Origin: a virus
IMG/VR virus record: IMGVR_UViG_3300021961_000729
Coordinates: 1-21,591 of that record
Reading direction: 5' to 3' (one strand)
DNA length: 21,591 nucleotides
Shown here: piece by piece, positions 1 to 6,354 of the stretch
How the letters are laid out: each line of letters starts with the position of its first letter
How positions within the stretch are numbered: position 1 is the first letter of the stretch
Position numbers and translations under genes: made by a program
Notes under the pieces: model-generated
Seen by the model: only the letters and a program-made list of their open reading frames with translations
What the model was told of the DNA's origin: nothing
Databases searched by the model: none

Positions 1-159
1 ACAGGTGTGATAACAACAACTGACTTTGGTGGAGCATCTACAACTGCAACAACTTATAATTTTACAATCAGAGCAACAGATGCTGAAGGTCAAACAGCAG
101 ACAGAAGTTTTAGTTTGACATCATCATTTGGTGCAACAGGAGGAGCACAGTTTAACTAA
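1..159 (+). CDS. phage tail protein, C-terminal fragment (5' end outside window)
   Basis: Frame 1 is open from the first base and ends with TAA at 157-159, giving 52 residues of a larger protein. The visible part is Thr/Ser/Gly rich and contains the stretch YNFTIRATDAEGQ, typical of the last strands of a cadherin/He_PIG-like Ig fold found in phage tail and adhesin proteins. It ends Gly/Ala rich. The stop overlaps the next start by one base (TAATG), so the two are translationally coupled in the tail operon. Assignment as tail/adhesin rests on this fold signature and on the adhesin-like neighbours; the rest of the protein is not in the window. Confidence 0.7.
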   Translation, partial: TGVITTTDFGGASTTATTYNFTIRATDAEGQTADRSFSLTSSFGATGGAQFN

Positions 160-1466
160 TGGCTAGTACATATTTAACAAGAACAATGAGTGGTGGTAGT
201 GCAACAACTACAAAATTTACTATTTCAGTTTGGGTAAAAAGAGCAGGTTTAAATAATGATACAATAGTGTCTTGTTCTAATGATTATTGTTATCTTGGTT
301 TTAATAGTGGTAATAAATTATTTTTAGAATTGCATGATATTGATAATGTTAGATTAAGAACTAATGCTTTATTTAGAGATACTAATGCTTGGTATCATAT
401 AGTTGCTTCATACGATAGCACACAATCCACAGCTTCCGATAGAATGAAACTTTATGTAAATAATGAACAAATCACAAGTTTTAATGTTGCAAATTATCCA
501 AGTCAAAACTATGGAGCAGGTTTTGGTGGTAATTTACAACATTCTGTAGGTCGTAGAGAAATAGATGATTCAGAGTATTTTAGTGGTGTAATATCTCATC
601 TCCATCTTTGTGCAGGTTATACTTATGATGCTTCAGCATTTGGAGAATATGATGCTAATGGTGTTTGGAAAATTAAAACAGATGTAAGTGTAACTTATGG
701 AACTAATGGTTTCTTTATTTTAAAAGATGGTAATAGTGTTACTGACGAATCTGGTAATGGTAATAACTTTACAGTTGCAGGTGGTACATTAACTAAAACT
801 GAAGATTCTCCTTCAAATGTTTTTCCTACATTAATGGTTATTCCAAGAACTGATGCTGTAACAACAAATCCTCAATTATCAAATGGTAATACAACAGTTA
901 ATTTTGCAGATACTGTTCGTTTTACTAATGTTGTAGGTTCTATTGCTTGTAAAGGTAAATATTATTGGGAAGTTAAAGCAACAGGTTTTTCTGCAACTAC
1001 CACAACAGGTCATATTGGATTAACAAATTTATCTACATATGATAATGGCAATATGGCTAATTTCTATATTGGATATAGAGATGATGGAGTAAAAAATAAT
1101 TATGGAACAACAGCAAGTTATGGAGCTAGTTATGGAAGTGGAGATATAATAGGAGTAGCTTTTGATAGTGCAACTGGAACTATTTGGTTTTCTAAAAATG
1201 GCACATGGCAAAATTCTGCAACTATTTCTGAAATAGCAACAGGTACTACAACTAATTCAGCTTATACAGGATTATCTACAAGTGTTGATTGGCAACCAGT
1301 AATTATAAATTACGATAATAGATTGGCAAATGTAAACTTCGGCAATGGCTACTTCGGAACTACAGCAGTAGCTAGTGCAGGAACTAACGCAAGTGGTATA
1401 GGAATATTTGAATATGATGTTCCAACAGGTTATACTGCTCTTTCAACCAAAGGATTAAATTTATAA
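159..1466 (+). CDS. receptor-binding/tail adhesin with LamG-like and SPRY domains
   Basis: This 435-residue protein has two beta-sandwich parts. Residues about 18-190 look like a concanavalin A/LamG jelly roll (FTISVWVKRAG, NAWYHIVASYDS, MKLYVNNEQI). Residues about 265-420 look like a SPRY domain (GKYYWEVKATG, GDIIGVAFDSATGTIWFSKNG, WQPVI). The tail ends with EYDVPTGYTALSTKGLN, common at the end of marine phage adhesin chains. Such domains bind glycans or proteins, so a surface-exposed receptor-binding or fibre role on the virion is likely. It starts in TAATG overlap with the upstream tail gene. No catalytic residues for glycan cleavage are apparent. Domain assignment is by motif reading; the receptor is unknown. 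Confidence 0.8.
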   Translation: MASTYLTRTMSGGSATTTKFTISVWVKRAGLNNDTIVSCSNDYCYLGFNSGNKLFLELHDIDNVRLRTNALFRDTNAWYHIVASYDSTQSTASDRMKLYVNNEQITSFNVANYPSQNYGAGFGGNLQHSVGRREIDDSEYFSGVISHLHLCAGYTYDASAFGEYDANGVWKIKTDVSVTYGTNGFFILKDGNSVTDESGNGNNFTVAGGTLTKTEDSPSNVFPTLMVIPRTDAVTTNPQLSNGNTTVNFADTVRFTNVVGSIACKGKYYWEVKATGFSATTTTGHIGLTNLSTYDNGNMANFYIGYRDDGVKNNYGTTASYGASYGSGDIIGVAFDSATGTIWFSKNGTWQNSATISEIATGTTTNSAYTGLSTSVDWQPVIINYDNRLANVNFGNGYFGTTAVASAGTNASGIGIFEYDVPTGYTALSTKGLNL

Positions 1467-1524
1467 TGGCTTTACATTCGTTACACTCATGCAAAGAAAT
1501 TAACAATAAGGAGATAGTTTAGTC

Positions 1525-2553
1525 ATGGCTTATACTACAATTAAAAAACCTTCTGATTATTTTAATACTGTTCTTTATACAGGAGATGCTACATCTGACA
1601 GAACTATTACTAATAATTTTGCAACTGAATTTTTATGGTTAAAAGAAAGAAATGGAACAGATAATCATCAATTATGGGATAAAGTCAGAGGAGATGGTAA
1701 AAGATTACAATCTAATTTAACAAATGCAGAATCTGACACAGGAACATATATTGCGTTAACATCAAATGGATTTAAAGTTGATGGTGGAACTTATAATAAT
1801 AGTGGTTCTCAATATGCGGCTTGGCAATGGTTAGCAAATGGCACAGGTTCATCAAACACAGATGGAAGCATAACCTCAACTGTTAGTGCTAATACGACAA
1901 GTGGATTTAGTATTGTGTCTTATACAGGTACAGGAAGTAATGCTACAGTAGGTCATGGATTAAATTCTGTGCCTAAAATTGTTTTAACAAAAAATAGAGA
2001 TACTGCCGATAATTGGTTAATGTATAATGCAAGTACAGGAAATACAAAAGCATTATACTTAAATGAAACCTATGGTACAGGTACTTCATCAGCTTACTGG
2101 AATAATACATCTCCAACAAGTTCAGTTTTTAGTGTAGGTACTGAAGTTCCAATGAATAAAAGTGGAGACTCAATAATTGCCTACTGCTTCGCAGAAGTTA
2201 AAGGCTTCAGCAAGTTTGGTTCTTATACTGGTAATGGTTCTACTGATGGTACATTTTGTTTCACAGGATTTAAACCTGCTCTTATTATAGCAAAAGAAAC
2301 AAATGAATCTGGAGATAACTGGGTAATGTTTGATAACAAAAGAGATGGTTTTAATGTTAATAATGATGAACTATATCCAAACTTAACAAATGCAGAAGCA
2401 GATGGTGCTACTAATGCCTATGTAGATTTATTATCCAATGGTTTTAAATGGAGAAGTACAGCTACTAATAAAAATCAATCTGGTTCAACATACATCTACA
2501 TGGCATTTGCCGAAGAACCTTTAGTGGGAGATAACCCAGCTACTGCAAGGTAG
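1525..2553 (+). CDS. DUF7483-like phage adhesin with repeated jelly-roll units
   Basis: A 342-residue protein preceded by a good AAGGAG site at about 1510. It is built of about three related beta-rich units. The first (residues about 33-105) has FLWLKERNGTDNHQLWDKVRG and a later LTSNGFKVDGG. The second (about 148-225) has PKIVLTKNRDTADNWLMYNA. The third (about 250-330) has PALIIAKETNESGDNWVMFD and LLSNGFKW. Each unit ends in an aromatic strand such as AWQWLANG or YCFAEVKGFS. This pattern is that of DUF7483 proteins from marine phages, generally placed with tail fibres. It probably works with the upstream LamG/SPRY protein in host attachment. The internal repeats are seen directly; binding specificity cannot be inferred. 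Confidence 0.75.
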   Translation: MAYTTIKKPSDYFNTVLYTGDATSDRTITNNFATEFLWLKERNGTDNHQLWDKVRGDGKRLQSNLTNAESDTGTYIALTSNGFKVDGGTYNNSGSQYAAWQWLANGTGSSNTDGSITSTVSANTTSGFSIVSYTGTGSNATVGHGLNSVPKIVLTKNRDTADNWLMYNASTGNTKALYLNETYGTGTSSAYWNNTSPTSSVFSVGTEVPMNKSGDSIIAYCFAEVKGFSKFGSYTGNGSTDGTFCFTGFKPALIIAKETNESGDNWVMFDNKRDGFNVNNDELYPNLTNAEADGATNAYVDLLSNGFKWRSTATNKNQSGSTYIYMAFAEEPLVGDNPATAR

Positions 2554-2620
2554 TTATGGAATTATTTAATTTAAACCTTGCAGAGAATGAAACTTCGTTT
2601 CAAGCAACAGCGAAGTAACA

Positions 2621-2836
2621 ATGAAATTTGTATTAGCATTTACCATGTGTTCTGCGATCACAAGTTTTTGCAATAATACTGTTACAGTTAATCCACCATA
2701 TAACACTTGGACCCAATGTGTAGTAGCTGGCTCCGAATTAACTATTCGTTTTGCTGAATTAAAAGAAAAAGAAATTAACGATCAAAAACTATATATTAGT
2801 TATTTTTGTAATGAAATAGAGGCGGATGATGTTTGA
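2621..2836 (+). CDS. small secreted Cys-containing protein
   Basis: 71 residues. The N-terminus (MKFVLAFTMCSAITSFC) is a short, hydrophobic signal-peptide-like segment. The mature part is polar, with Cys33 and Cys63 able to form a disulfide, and ends acidic. Small exported proteins of this shape occur beside lysis genes in marine phages. It begins the lysis/small-gene cassette and its end overlaps the next small gene. A role as a periplasmic lysis accessory (spanin-like) or superinfection factor is possible, but no lipobox with a convincing context and no spanin signature is seen. Function unknown. Confidence 0.65.
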   Translation: MKFVLAFTMCSAITSFCNNTVTVNPPYNTWTQCVVAGSELTIRFAELKEKEINDQKLYISYFCNEIEADDV

Positions 2837-2951
2837 TAATTTTATGAAAGATTGGGATGAATTAGTTGATTTAAAAAAATCATTGGCAAATTTAAAAAAA
2901 GAAATAAAAAAGTTTAAAGATAAATTTTTTAAAAATCTTAAAAGAAAATAA
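2829..2951 (+). CDS. small basic coiled-coil protein
   Basis: A 40-codon gene, ATG at 2829 and TAA at 2949-2951, with a purine-rich GAGGCGG directly upstream inside the end of the preceding gene (8-base overlap). The product is mostly Lys, Phe and Leu in heptad-like order (DWDELVDLKKSLANL, then a Lys-rich stretch), predicting one amphipathic helix. No membrane segment or signal peptide. It lies between the secreted protein and a coiled-coil/TM protein in the same polarity, so it is probably translated with them. Real-gene evidence is the coupled start, ribosome site and non-random composition; function is unknown. Confidence 0.5.
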   Translation: MFDNFMKDWDELVDLKKSLANLKKEIKKFKDKFFKNLKRK

Positions 2952-2961
2952 AGGAACTCTT

Positions 2962-3198
2962 ATGCCTAGAAAAAAGAAATCTATTACACCTTCCGAGCAA
3001 GTTGGGTTCCGACTATCCTCTCATGAAAAAGTTTGCGCAGAAAGAATGAAAACTTTATTCAAAGCTATCGATGAAATGAGACAAGATATTAAAGATTTAA
3101 GACAAGATGTAAACAAGGGAAAAGGCGCTGTAAATGTATTAATCTTTTTAGCAGGCTCAATAGCAGCTATTATAGGTTTCTTTAAGTGGGGTAATTAA
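2962..3198 (+). CDS. coiled-coil protein with C-terminal membrane anchor (XhlA/holin-accessory-like)
   Basis: 78 residues, preceded by AAGGAA. The Lys-rich N-terminus is followed by a heptad helix (residues about 24-55, MRQDIKDLRQDVNKG) and then one hydrophobic helix (57-74, VNVLIFLAGSIAAIIGFF) ending KWGN. A cytoplasmic coiled coil followed by a C-terminal transmembrane helix is the architecture of XhlA-like and other holin-accessory proteins. Position before the endolysin supports a lysis role, but sequence identity to a named family cannot be judged by eye. It could alternatively be a structural anchor protein. Architecture is certain, function inferred. Confidence 0.6.
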   Translation: MPRKKKSITPSEQVGFRLSSHEKVCAERMKTLFKAIDEMRQDIKDLRQDVNKGKGAVNVLIFLAGSIAAIIGFFKWGN

Positions 3199-3215
3199 CT
3201 AATGGGGTTATTCTT

Positions 3216-3521
3216 ATGGCAGCTAAGAATATTAAGGGTTTAGTTTGTGAGCTAAAGGCACAAACAAAGTTTGCCAACAATCCAGATTTAATTGTTTTTA
3301 TTCCTCTTGGTGGCTTGGGTCCTATTGATCTAGTTACTATCAATAAAAAAACTGGCGAATATCAAAGCTATGATGTGAAAGCTTTGAACCGTAGAAAAAA
3401 AGGTATTAAATTTACTAATCGTTTAGGTCAAAAAGTAAGACGTAATCCTGGTGGTAAAATCACTAGACCTTTGACTAGCCTTCAAAGAAAATTAGGTGTA
3501 AAAATAATATATGAAGATTAA
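3216..3521 (+). CDS. PD-(D/E)XK superfamily nuclease (resolvase-like)
   Basis: 101 residues with the order of a minimal PD-(D/E)XK nuclease: Glu12 in VCELKAQ, Asp38 in GPIDLVTI, and Asp53-x-Lys55 in YDVKAL, followed by a basic C-terminal half (NRRKKGIKF, KVRRNPGGK). This is the arrangement in Holliday-junction resolvases and small Hje-type endonucleases. Its end overlaps the lysozyme start by 11 bases. It is unusual that a DNA nuclease lies inside the lysis cassette; it may serve to debranch DNA before packaging, since it would be expressed late with tail and lysis genes. Fold assignment is from motif spacing; substrate is inference. Confidence 0.65.
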   Translation: MAAKNIKGLVCELKAQTKFANNPDLIVFIPLGGLGPIDLVTINKKTGEYQSYDVKALNRRKKGIKFTNRLGQKVRRNPGGKITRPLTSLQRKLGVKIIYED

Positions 3522-3936
3522 AGAAATTATAAAAGAACATGAAGGTTTTCGCGACCAAATCTATTTATGCTCAGAAGGTTTTAAAACTATTGGTTATGGT
3601 CATAAGGTAACTGAACAAGATAACTTTGAAGATAATCATATTTATAGTAAAGAGTTATTAGAAGAAGTATTTGAAGATGATTTTGGTAAAGCAAGACGAG
3701 CTGCGCTCCGATTAACTAATCATCTCGATATTGCAGAAGATGCAATTGATGTTATTACATCTATGGTATTCCAACTTGGAGAAGCTGGTGTATCTAAATT
3801 TAAAAATATGTTTTCTGCTTTAGAAATACCAGACTATTCAGAAGCAGCTGAACAAATGCTAGACTCAAAGTGGCACATGCAGACTCCCAATCGTTGCCAG
3901 GAGCTAGCCAACATAATGAGGAATTGTGATTTATGA
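3511..3936 (+). CDS. T4-type lysozyme (endolysin, GH24)
   Basis: 141 residues that align without gaps to the T4 lysozyme N-terminus: Glu11 (KEHEGFRDQIY) and Thr26 with the TIGYGH signature at 26-31. It hydrolyses the MurNAc-GlcNAc bond of peptidoglycan. At the T4 Asp20 position this protein has Cys20 (YLCSEGFKTIG). T4 lysozyme with Cys20 is known to remain active, and an E-D/C-T triad is accepted for this family, so the enzyme is probably functional. There is no signal peptide or SAR segment, so it should need a holin for export. Its stop overlaps the start of the holin-like gene (ATGA). A ribosome site is embedded in the end of the nuclease gene. Confidence 0.9.
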   Translation: MKIKEIIKEHEGFRDQIYLCSEGFKTIGYGHKVTEQDNFEDNHIYSKELLEEVFEDDFGKARRAALRLTNHLDIAEDAIDVITSMVFQLGEAGVSKFKNMFSALEIPDYSEAAEQMLDSKWHMQTPNRCQELANIMRNCDL

Positions 3937-4313
3937 TGCCATGGAATTTAATAGGGATGGCTCTAAAAACTGGAGCTAAACTTTATTCTGATAAACAAAA
4001 AACAAAAGAAGCTTTATCAGAAGCTAGACTACTTCATGCAGAGAAGATGAGACGTGGGGATATTGAATTTTCGGGAAAAGTATTTGAGCATCAGAAGGGA
4101 GACTGGAAAGATGAGTTTGTACTTTTAACCGTTTCAAGTCCCCTGTTTCTTCTGGCTTATTCAGTATTTGCTGAAGATGAAGACATCCAGGCAAAGATAG
4201 ATTTATATTTTCAAAAACTCCAGGAGATGCCTTGGTGGATAGTTTCATTATGGATTTCTATAGTGGCTGCAATCTATGGAATAAAAGCAACCGACCTAGT
4301 GAGGAAAAAATAA
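3933..4313 (+). CDS. holin-like membrane protein (GTA/3TM holin type)
   Basis: 126 residues with a hydrophobic N-terminus (MMPWNLIGMALKTGAKLY), a charged linker, and two clear membrane helices at about 62-79 (FVLLTVSSPLFLLAYSVF) and 100-116 (PWWIVSLWISIVAAIYG), then a Lys-rich tail. The pattern of a DEF/DEY segment leading into the first helix and a PWW/PLWY element before the last helix resembles the 3TM holin family of gene transfer agents and marine phages. It starts in ATGA overlap with the lysozyme stop (two consecutive ATG codons, 3933 and 3936), as holin and endolysin genes often do. It would form the inner-membrane pore that releases the lysozyme. Family name is inferred. Confidence 0.65.
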   Translation: MMPWNLIGMALKTGAKLYSDKQKTKEALSEARLLHAEKMRRGDIEFSGKVFEHQKGDWKDEFVLLTVSSPLFLLAYSVFAEDEDIQAKIDLYFQKLQEMPWWIVSLWISIVAAIYGIKATDLVRKK

Positions 4314-4314
4314 T

Positions 4315-4431
4315 ATGTCTAAATACGCACCTATGAGTTTTGTTAGTCAATATAGTAAAAAGAAACCTAAAGTTAAAAGAACAATTAAAACAAAAAAAAG
4401 CTATGGCAAAAATAAAATTCGATATAAGTAA
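4315..4431 (+). CDS. very small basic protein (38 residues)
   Basis: ATG at 4315, directly after the holin-like stop, and TAA at 4429-4431. The product is Lys/Arg rich (MSKYAPMSFVSQYSKKKPKV and onward), without membrane or Cys motifs. The GAGGAAAAAA sequence at the end of the upstream gene can serve as ribosome site. Its last 29 bases overlap the next small gene in another frame. Small, very basic proteins are common in late regions of marine podoviruses and may bind DNA or RNA, but no function can be assigned. Coupled start and ribosome site support expression. Confidence 0.5.
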   Translation: MSKYAPMSFVSQYSKKKPKVKRTIKTKKSYGKNKIRYK

Positions 4432-4546
4432 GCAACCACATGAACGTATACCAAAAACTACTAGTATTGGTAGAAGACCTAAAAAGTCTAGTATGAATAA
4501 ATCAAAAAAACGTTCATGGAAAAAATATAAAGGACAAGGCAAATGA
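4403..4546 (+). CDS. small basic protein (47 residues)
   Basis: I take ATG 4403 as start (MAKIKFDISKQPHERIP), not the upstream TTG, because it gives a normal MAK start. The product is strongly basic with the C-terminus KKYKGQGK, an ending seen in many tiny phage proteins. It overlaps the preceding gene by 29 bases and the next by 4 (ATGA). No strong Shine-Dalgarno is visible, only an A-rich run, so translation may depend on coupling. Function unknown. Confidence 0.5.
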   Translation: MAKIKFDISKQPHERIPKTTSIGRRPKKSSMNKSKKRSWKKYKGQGK

Positions 4547-4743
4547 TAGACAAATTTTTTTATTGGTTATTTAGTTCAGTCGATAAAATGATGATGCAAG
4601 TAGATAAGATATTGATACCTAAACCTAAAAGAAAAAAAAGAAACCGTTGCAAGATTTGTCATTGCAAATGTCATTGTAAAGATGGATTACATTCACATTG
4701 GTATGATAAAGATTTATGTGTTTGTGATACTTGTAGACACTAG
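4543..4743 (+). CDS. small Cys/His-rich probable metal-binding protein
   Basis: 66 residues. The N-terminal third is amphipathic (MIDKFFYWLFSSVDKMMMQV), followed by a Lys/Arg patch and a Cys/His cluster: CKICHCKCHCKDGLHSHWY then CVCDTCRH. Eight Cys and several His within 30 residues predict binding of one or two Zn ions. It starts in ATGA overlap with the gene before. The hydrophobic/aromatic N-terminus could associate with the membrane. No family recognised. The dense Cys pattern and coupled start make it a likely real gene. Confidence 0.55.
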   Translation: MIDKFFYWLFSSVDKMMMQVDKILIPKPKRKKRNRCKICHCKCHCKDGLHSHWYDKDLCVCDTCRH

Positions 4744-4751
4744 GAGCTGCT

Positions 4752-4916
4752 ATGAGAGATACCAAGTTTCTTGAAAGTTATAAAAAAAATTCTGAAAAAA
4801 AATCTAAAGAGATGAAATTGTTTAAGTCTCTTAAAAAAGAAGTTAACTATGGAGCTAATGGTACTCAAAAATATGTTATTAAAAAGGGTCCCAATAAAGG
4901 AAAGATTGCAGAATGA
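4752..4916 (+). CDS. small basic protein (54 residues)
   Basis: ATG 4752 is preceded by TAGGAG at 4741-4746 at ideal spacing, which overlaps the previous gene's stop. The product is Lys rich (FLESYKKNSEKKSKEMKLF) with a C-terminal KYVIKKGPNKGKIAE. No membrane or zinc motif. The stop overlaps the next start (ATGA). Function unknown; another member of the string of tiny late genes. Confidence 0.55.
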   Translation: MRDTKFLESYKKNSEKKSKEMKLFKSLKKEVNYGANGTQKYVIKKGPNKGKIAE

Positions 4917-5107
4917 AAATTGATCTTAAATGGATAGTGGGTTTTATTGGCAGCGCATTGTTTGGTTTATGTACTTGGGTCCTGGTATCTATTGTAGATT
5001 TGAAAGAAGATACTAACTTTATTAAAGGTGAATTGTTTGGAATAGATAAAGCTATTGGTAGGGTTTATAATTATATCAATAACAATAACAACAGTCCTGC
5101 AGAGTAA
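4913..5107 (+). CDS. small single-pass membrane protein
   Basis: 64 residues with one N-terminal membrane helix (about 8-27, WIVGFIGSALFGLCTWVLVS) and a polar C-terminal part ending in an Asn-rich tail (YNYINNNNNSPAE). The N-in, one-helix topology and location at the end of the lysis cassette would suit an i-spanin or pinholin-type accessory, but there is no long coiled coil. It starts in ATGA overlap and ends with TAA at 5105-5107, immediately abutting the leftward HNH stop at 5108, leaving no room for a terminator between the two converging units. Confidence 0.55.
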   Translation: MKIDLKWIVGFIGSALFGLCTWVLVSIVDLKEDTNFIKGELFGIDKAIGRVYNYINNNNNSPAE

Positions 5108-5725
5108 TTACATTTTTTTCCAATACTTAGTATTATAAAAAGCTTCGTTGTGTCCTGGAATAAATTTGTTAGATTTTAAAATATTATCTTTAGCAGTTAA
5201 TATATCTAAATTATTAGGTACATGTAAACCACAAACATAATCATTTTTTAAAGGTATAATATGGTCAACATGATAACCAGGTTTTCTTTTCTTATATATC
5301 TCTCTCATTTGTTTTATTTCTTTTGGTCCAACCCATTTAGGTATTGCTCTTAATTTTCTAGCATGTCTTAAAGCAATACTAGAACTTCTAACTCTTTTAC
5401 CATTATCAGTATTATAATATTTTTTAAGAACTTGTTTTCTTCTTCCACTTTGTTTGTATTTTTTTATAAATAATTTTCTAGCAGGATTGTTCATTTTAAA
5501 TTTATTCCTGCATTTAATAGAACAATATTTTTTATGTTTTCTCCAAGATGTATCTATAAAAATTACATTACAAATTTCACAATTTTTTTTTATTTTATCA
5601 GGTAATATTCTTTTTGAATTTTTATCTCTAATTTTTTTACATTGAGAACTACAATATTTTTTTATTAAATTATTTGTATTATCAATAAATTTTTTATTAC
5701 AAATTAAACAATTATTTTTTTCCAT
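5108..5725 (-). CDS. HNH endonuclease with two N-terminal zinc ribbons
   Basis: 205 residues. The C-terminal half has a full HNH signature: YHVDHIIPL (His152, Asp154, His155), GLHVPNNLDIL (His168, Asn172) and Asn181, as in McrA/homing-type HNH nucleases that nick or cut DNA with a metal ion. The N-terminus holds two zinc motifs of identical spacing, C-x2-C-x15-C-x3-C at Cys6/9/25/29 and Cys49/52/68/72, followed by a basic helix. The gene looks even more A/T-rich than its neighbours, lies last in the leftward unit, and overlaps the upstream gene by 14 bases. Free-standing HNH genes of this type are mobile in phages; a packaging role seems less likely because it is far from the terminases. Confidence 0.85.
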   Translation of the reverse strand: MEKNNCLICNKKFIDNTNNLIKKYCSSQCKKIRDKNSKRILPDKIKKNCEICNVIFIDTSWRKHKKYCSIKCRNKFKMNNPARKLFIKKYKQSGRRKQVLKKYYNTDNGKRVRSSSIALRHARKLRAIPKWVGPKEIKQMREIYKKRKPGYHVDHIIPLKNDYVCGLHVPNNLDILTAKDNILKSNKFIPGHNEAFYNTKYWKKM

Positions 5726-6008
5726 CTTTTAAAAACTTCTCAATCATTTGTTTATACGGTGGTTTGTTTTGCCAATCCGTTTCTAAAGTAGAGATATGCG
5801 CCATCTCAGCATTAAGTTTTAAATCGTGAACAAAGTTACAATACTTATCAAAGCAACTGCCATCCTTACCATTATGACAGAAATATCGAATAACACGGGT
5901 AGGCTCAAACTTTGGACTAGCTATCCACCCACCCATGTTAGAATACAAACCTTTATTGCAGTAAAGACAATTGCCAACATACAATTCAAGTTCTTTTTTT
6001 TTAACCAT
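5712..6008 (-). CDS. small Cys-rich probable zinc protein
   Basis: 98 residues. Cys14/Cys17 (GNCLYCNKG) and a second group Cys44, Cys52, Cys57 with His45 (YFCHNGKDGSCFDKYC) suggest one zinc site. The rest is polar and alpha-helical at the C-terminus (PPYKQMIEKFLKDGKK). It overlaps the XRE regulator stop by 8 bases and the HNH start by 14, consistent with one polycistronic leftward message. No family recognised. Confidence 0.6.
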   Translation of the reverse strand: MVKKKELELYVGNCLYCNKGLYSNMGGWIASPKFEPTRVIRYFCHNGKDGSCFDKYCNFVHDLKLNAEMAHISTLETDWQNKPPYKQMIEKFLKDGKK

Positions 6009-6345
6009 TTACAATATCTTGTTTAGGTTTTAAATTACCTGCAAATATAATTGCATTATCTTGTTCTTCCTTGGTTAAGAAAAAACTTTCTAATGGTTTA
6101 TTTAAGATTTTAGAAAAAGCATAACCTACTAAAAAAGGTATCTTGTTATTTTTTTTTCTATCTAAAGACTCATACTTTTGAATTTGTTGATATGAGTATC
6201 TTTGACCTAGAAATTTAGTTAGCTTATCTGCTAATCGCATCTGTGTCATTTTTCTTTCTAATCTAAATTTTTTTAGATTATAGGACGTAGCTTGAATATA
6301 TTTAGTACAAGCTTCACTATCGTATGCTAGATGTTTACTAGACAT
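6001..6345 (-). CDS. XRE-family HTH transcriptional regulator (candidate phage repressor)
   Basis: 114 residues with a lambda-repressor-like HTH over about residues 22-95: NLKKFRLERKMTQMRLADKL, then YSYQQIQKYESL (recognition helix and following turn), IPFLVGYAFSKILNKPLESFF. There is no peptidase S24 domain, so it is not a self-cleaving CI protein. Unlike in lambda, it lies nine bases downstream of the integrase, near the end of the leftward unit, not at the divergent control region. It is the strongest candidate for the protein that binds the TTGAC-N5-GTCAA sites, although the Cro-like protein at 11900 is an alternative. Repressor versus activator cannot be told from sequence. Confidence 0.8.
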   Translation of the reverse strand: MSSKHLAYDSEACTKYIQATSYNLKKFRLERKMTQMRLADKLTKFLGQRYSYQQIQKYESLDRKKNNKIPFLVGYAFSKILNKPLESFFLTKEEQDNAIIFAGNLKPKQDIVNG

Positions 6346-6354
6346 TTTGGCTCC

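Noticed and set aside
1466-1522. 18-codon frame in TAATG overlap after the LamG/SPRY gene
   Set aside because: Possible decayed start of a tail gene, but too short to call; the next gene has its own strong ribosome site.
2556-2618. 20-codon frame starting MELFNLNL between the DUF7483 gene and the secreted protein gene
   Set aside because: Too short, no distinctive composition and no clear ribosome site; could be a leader peptide but cannot be supported.
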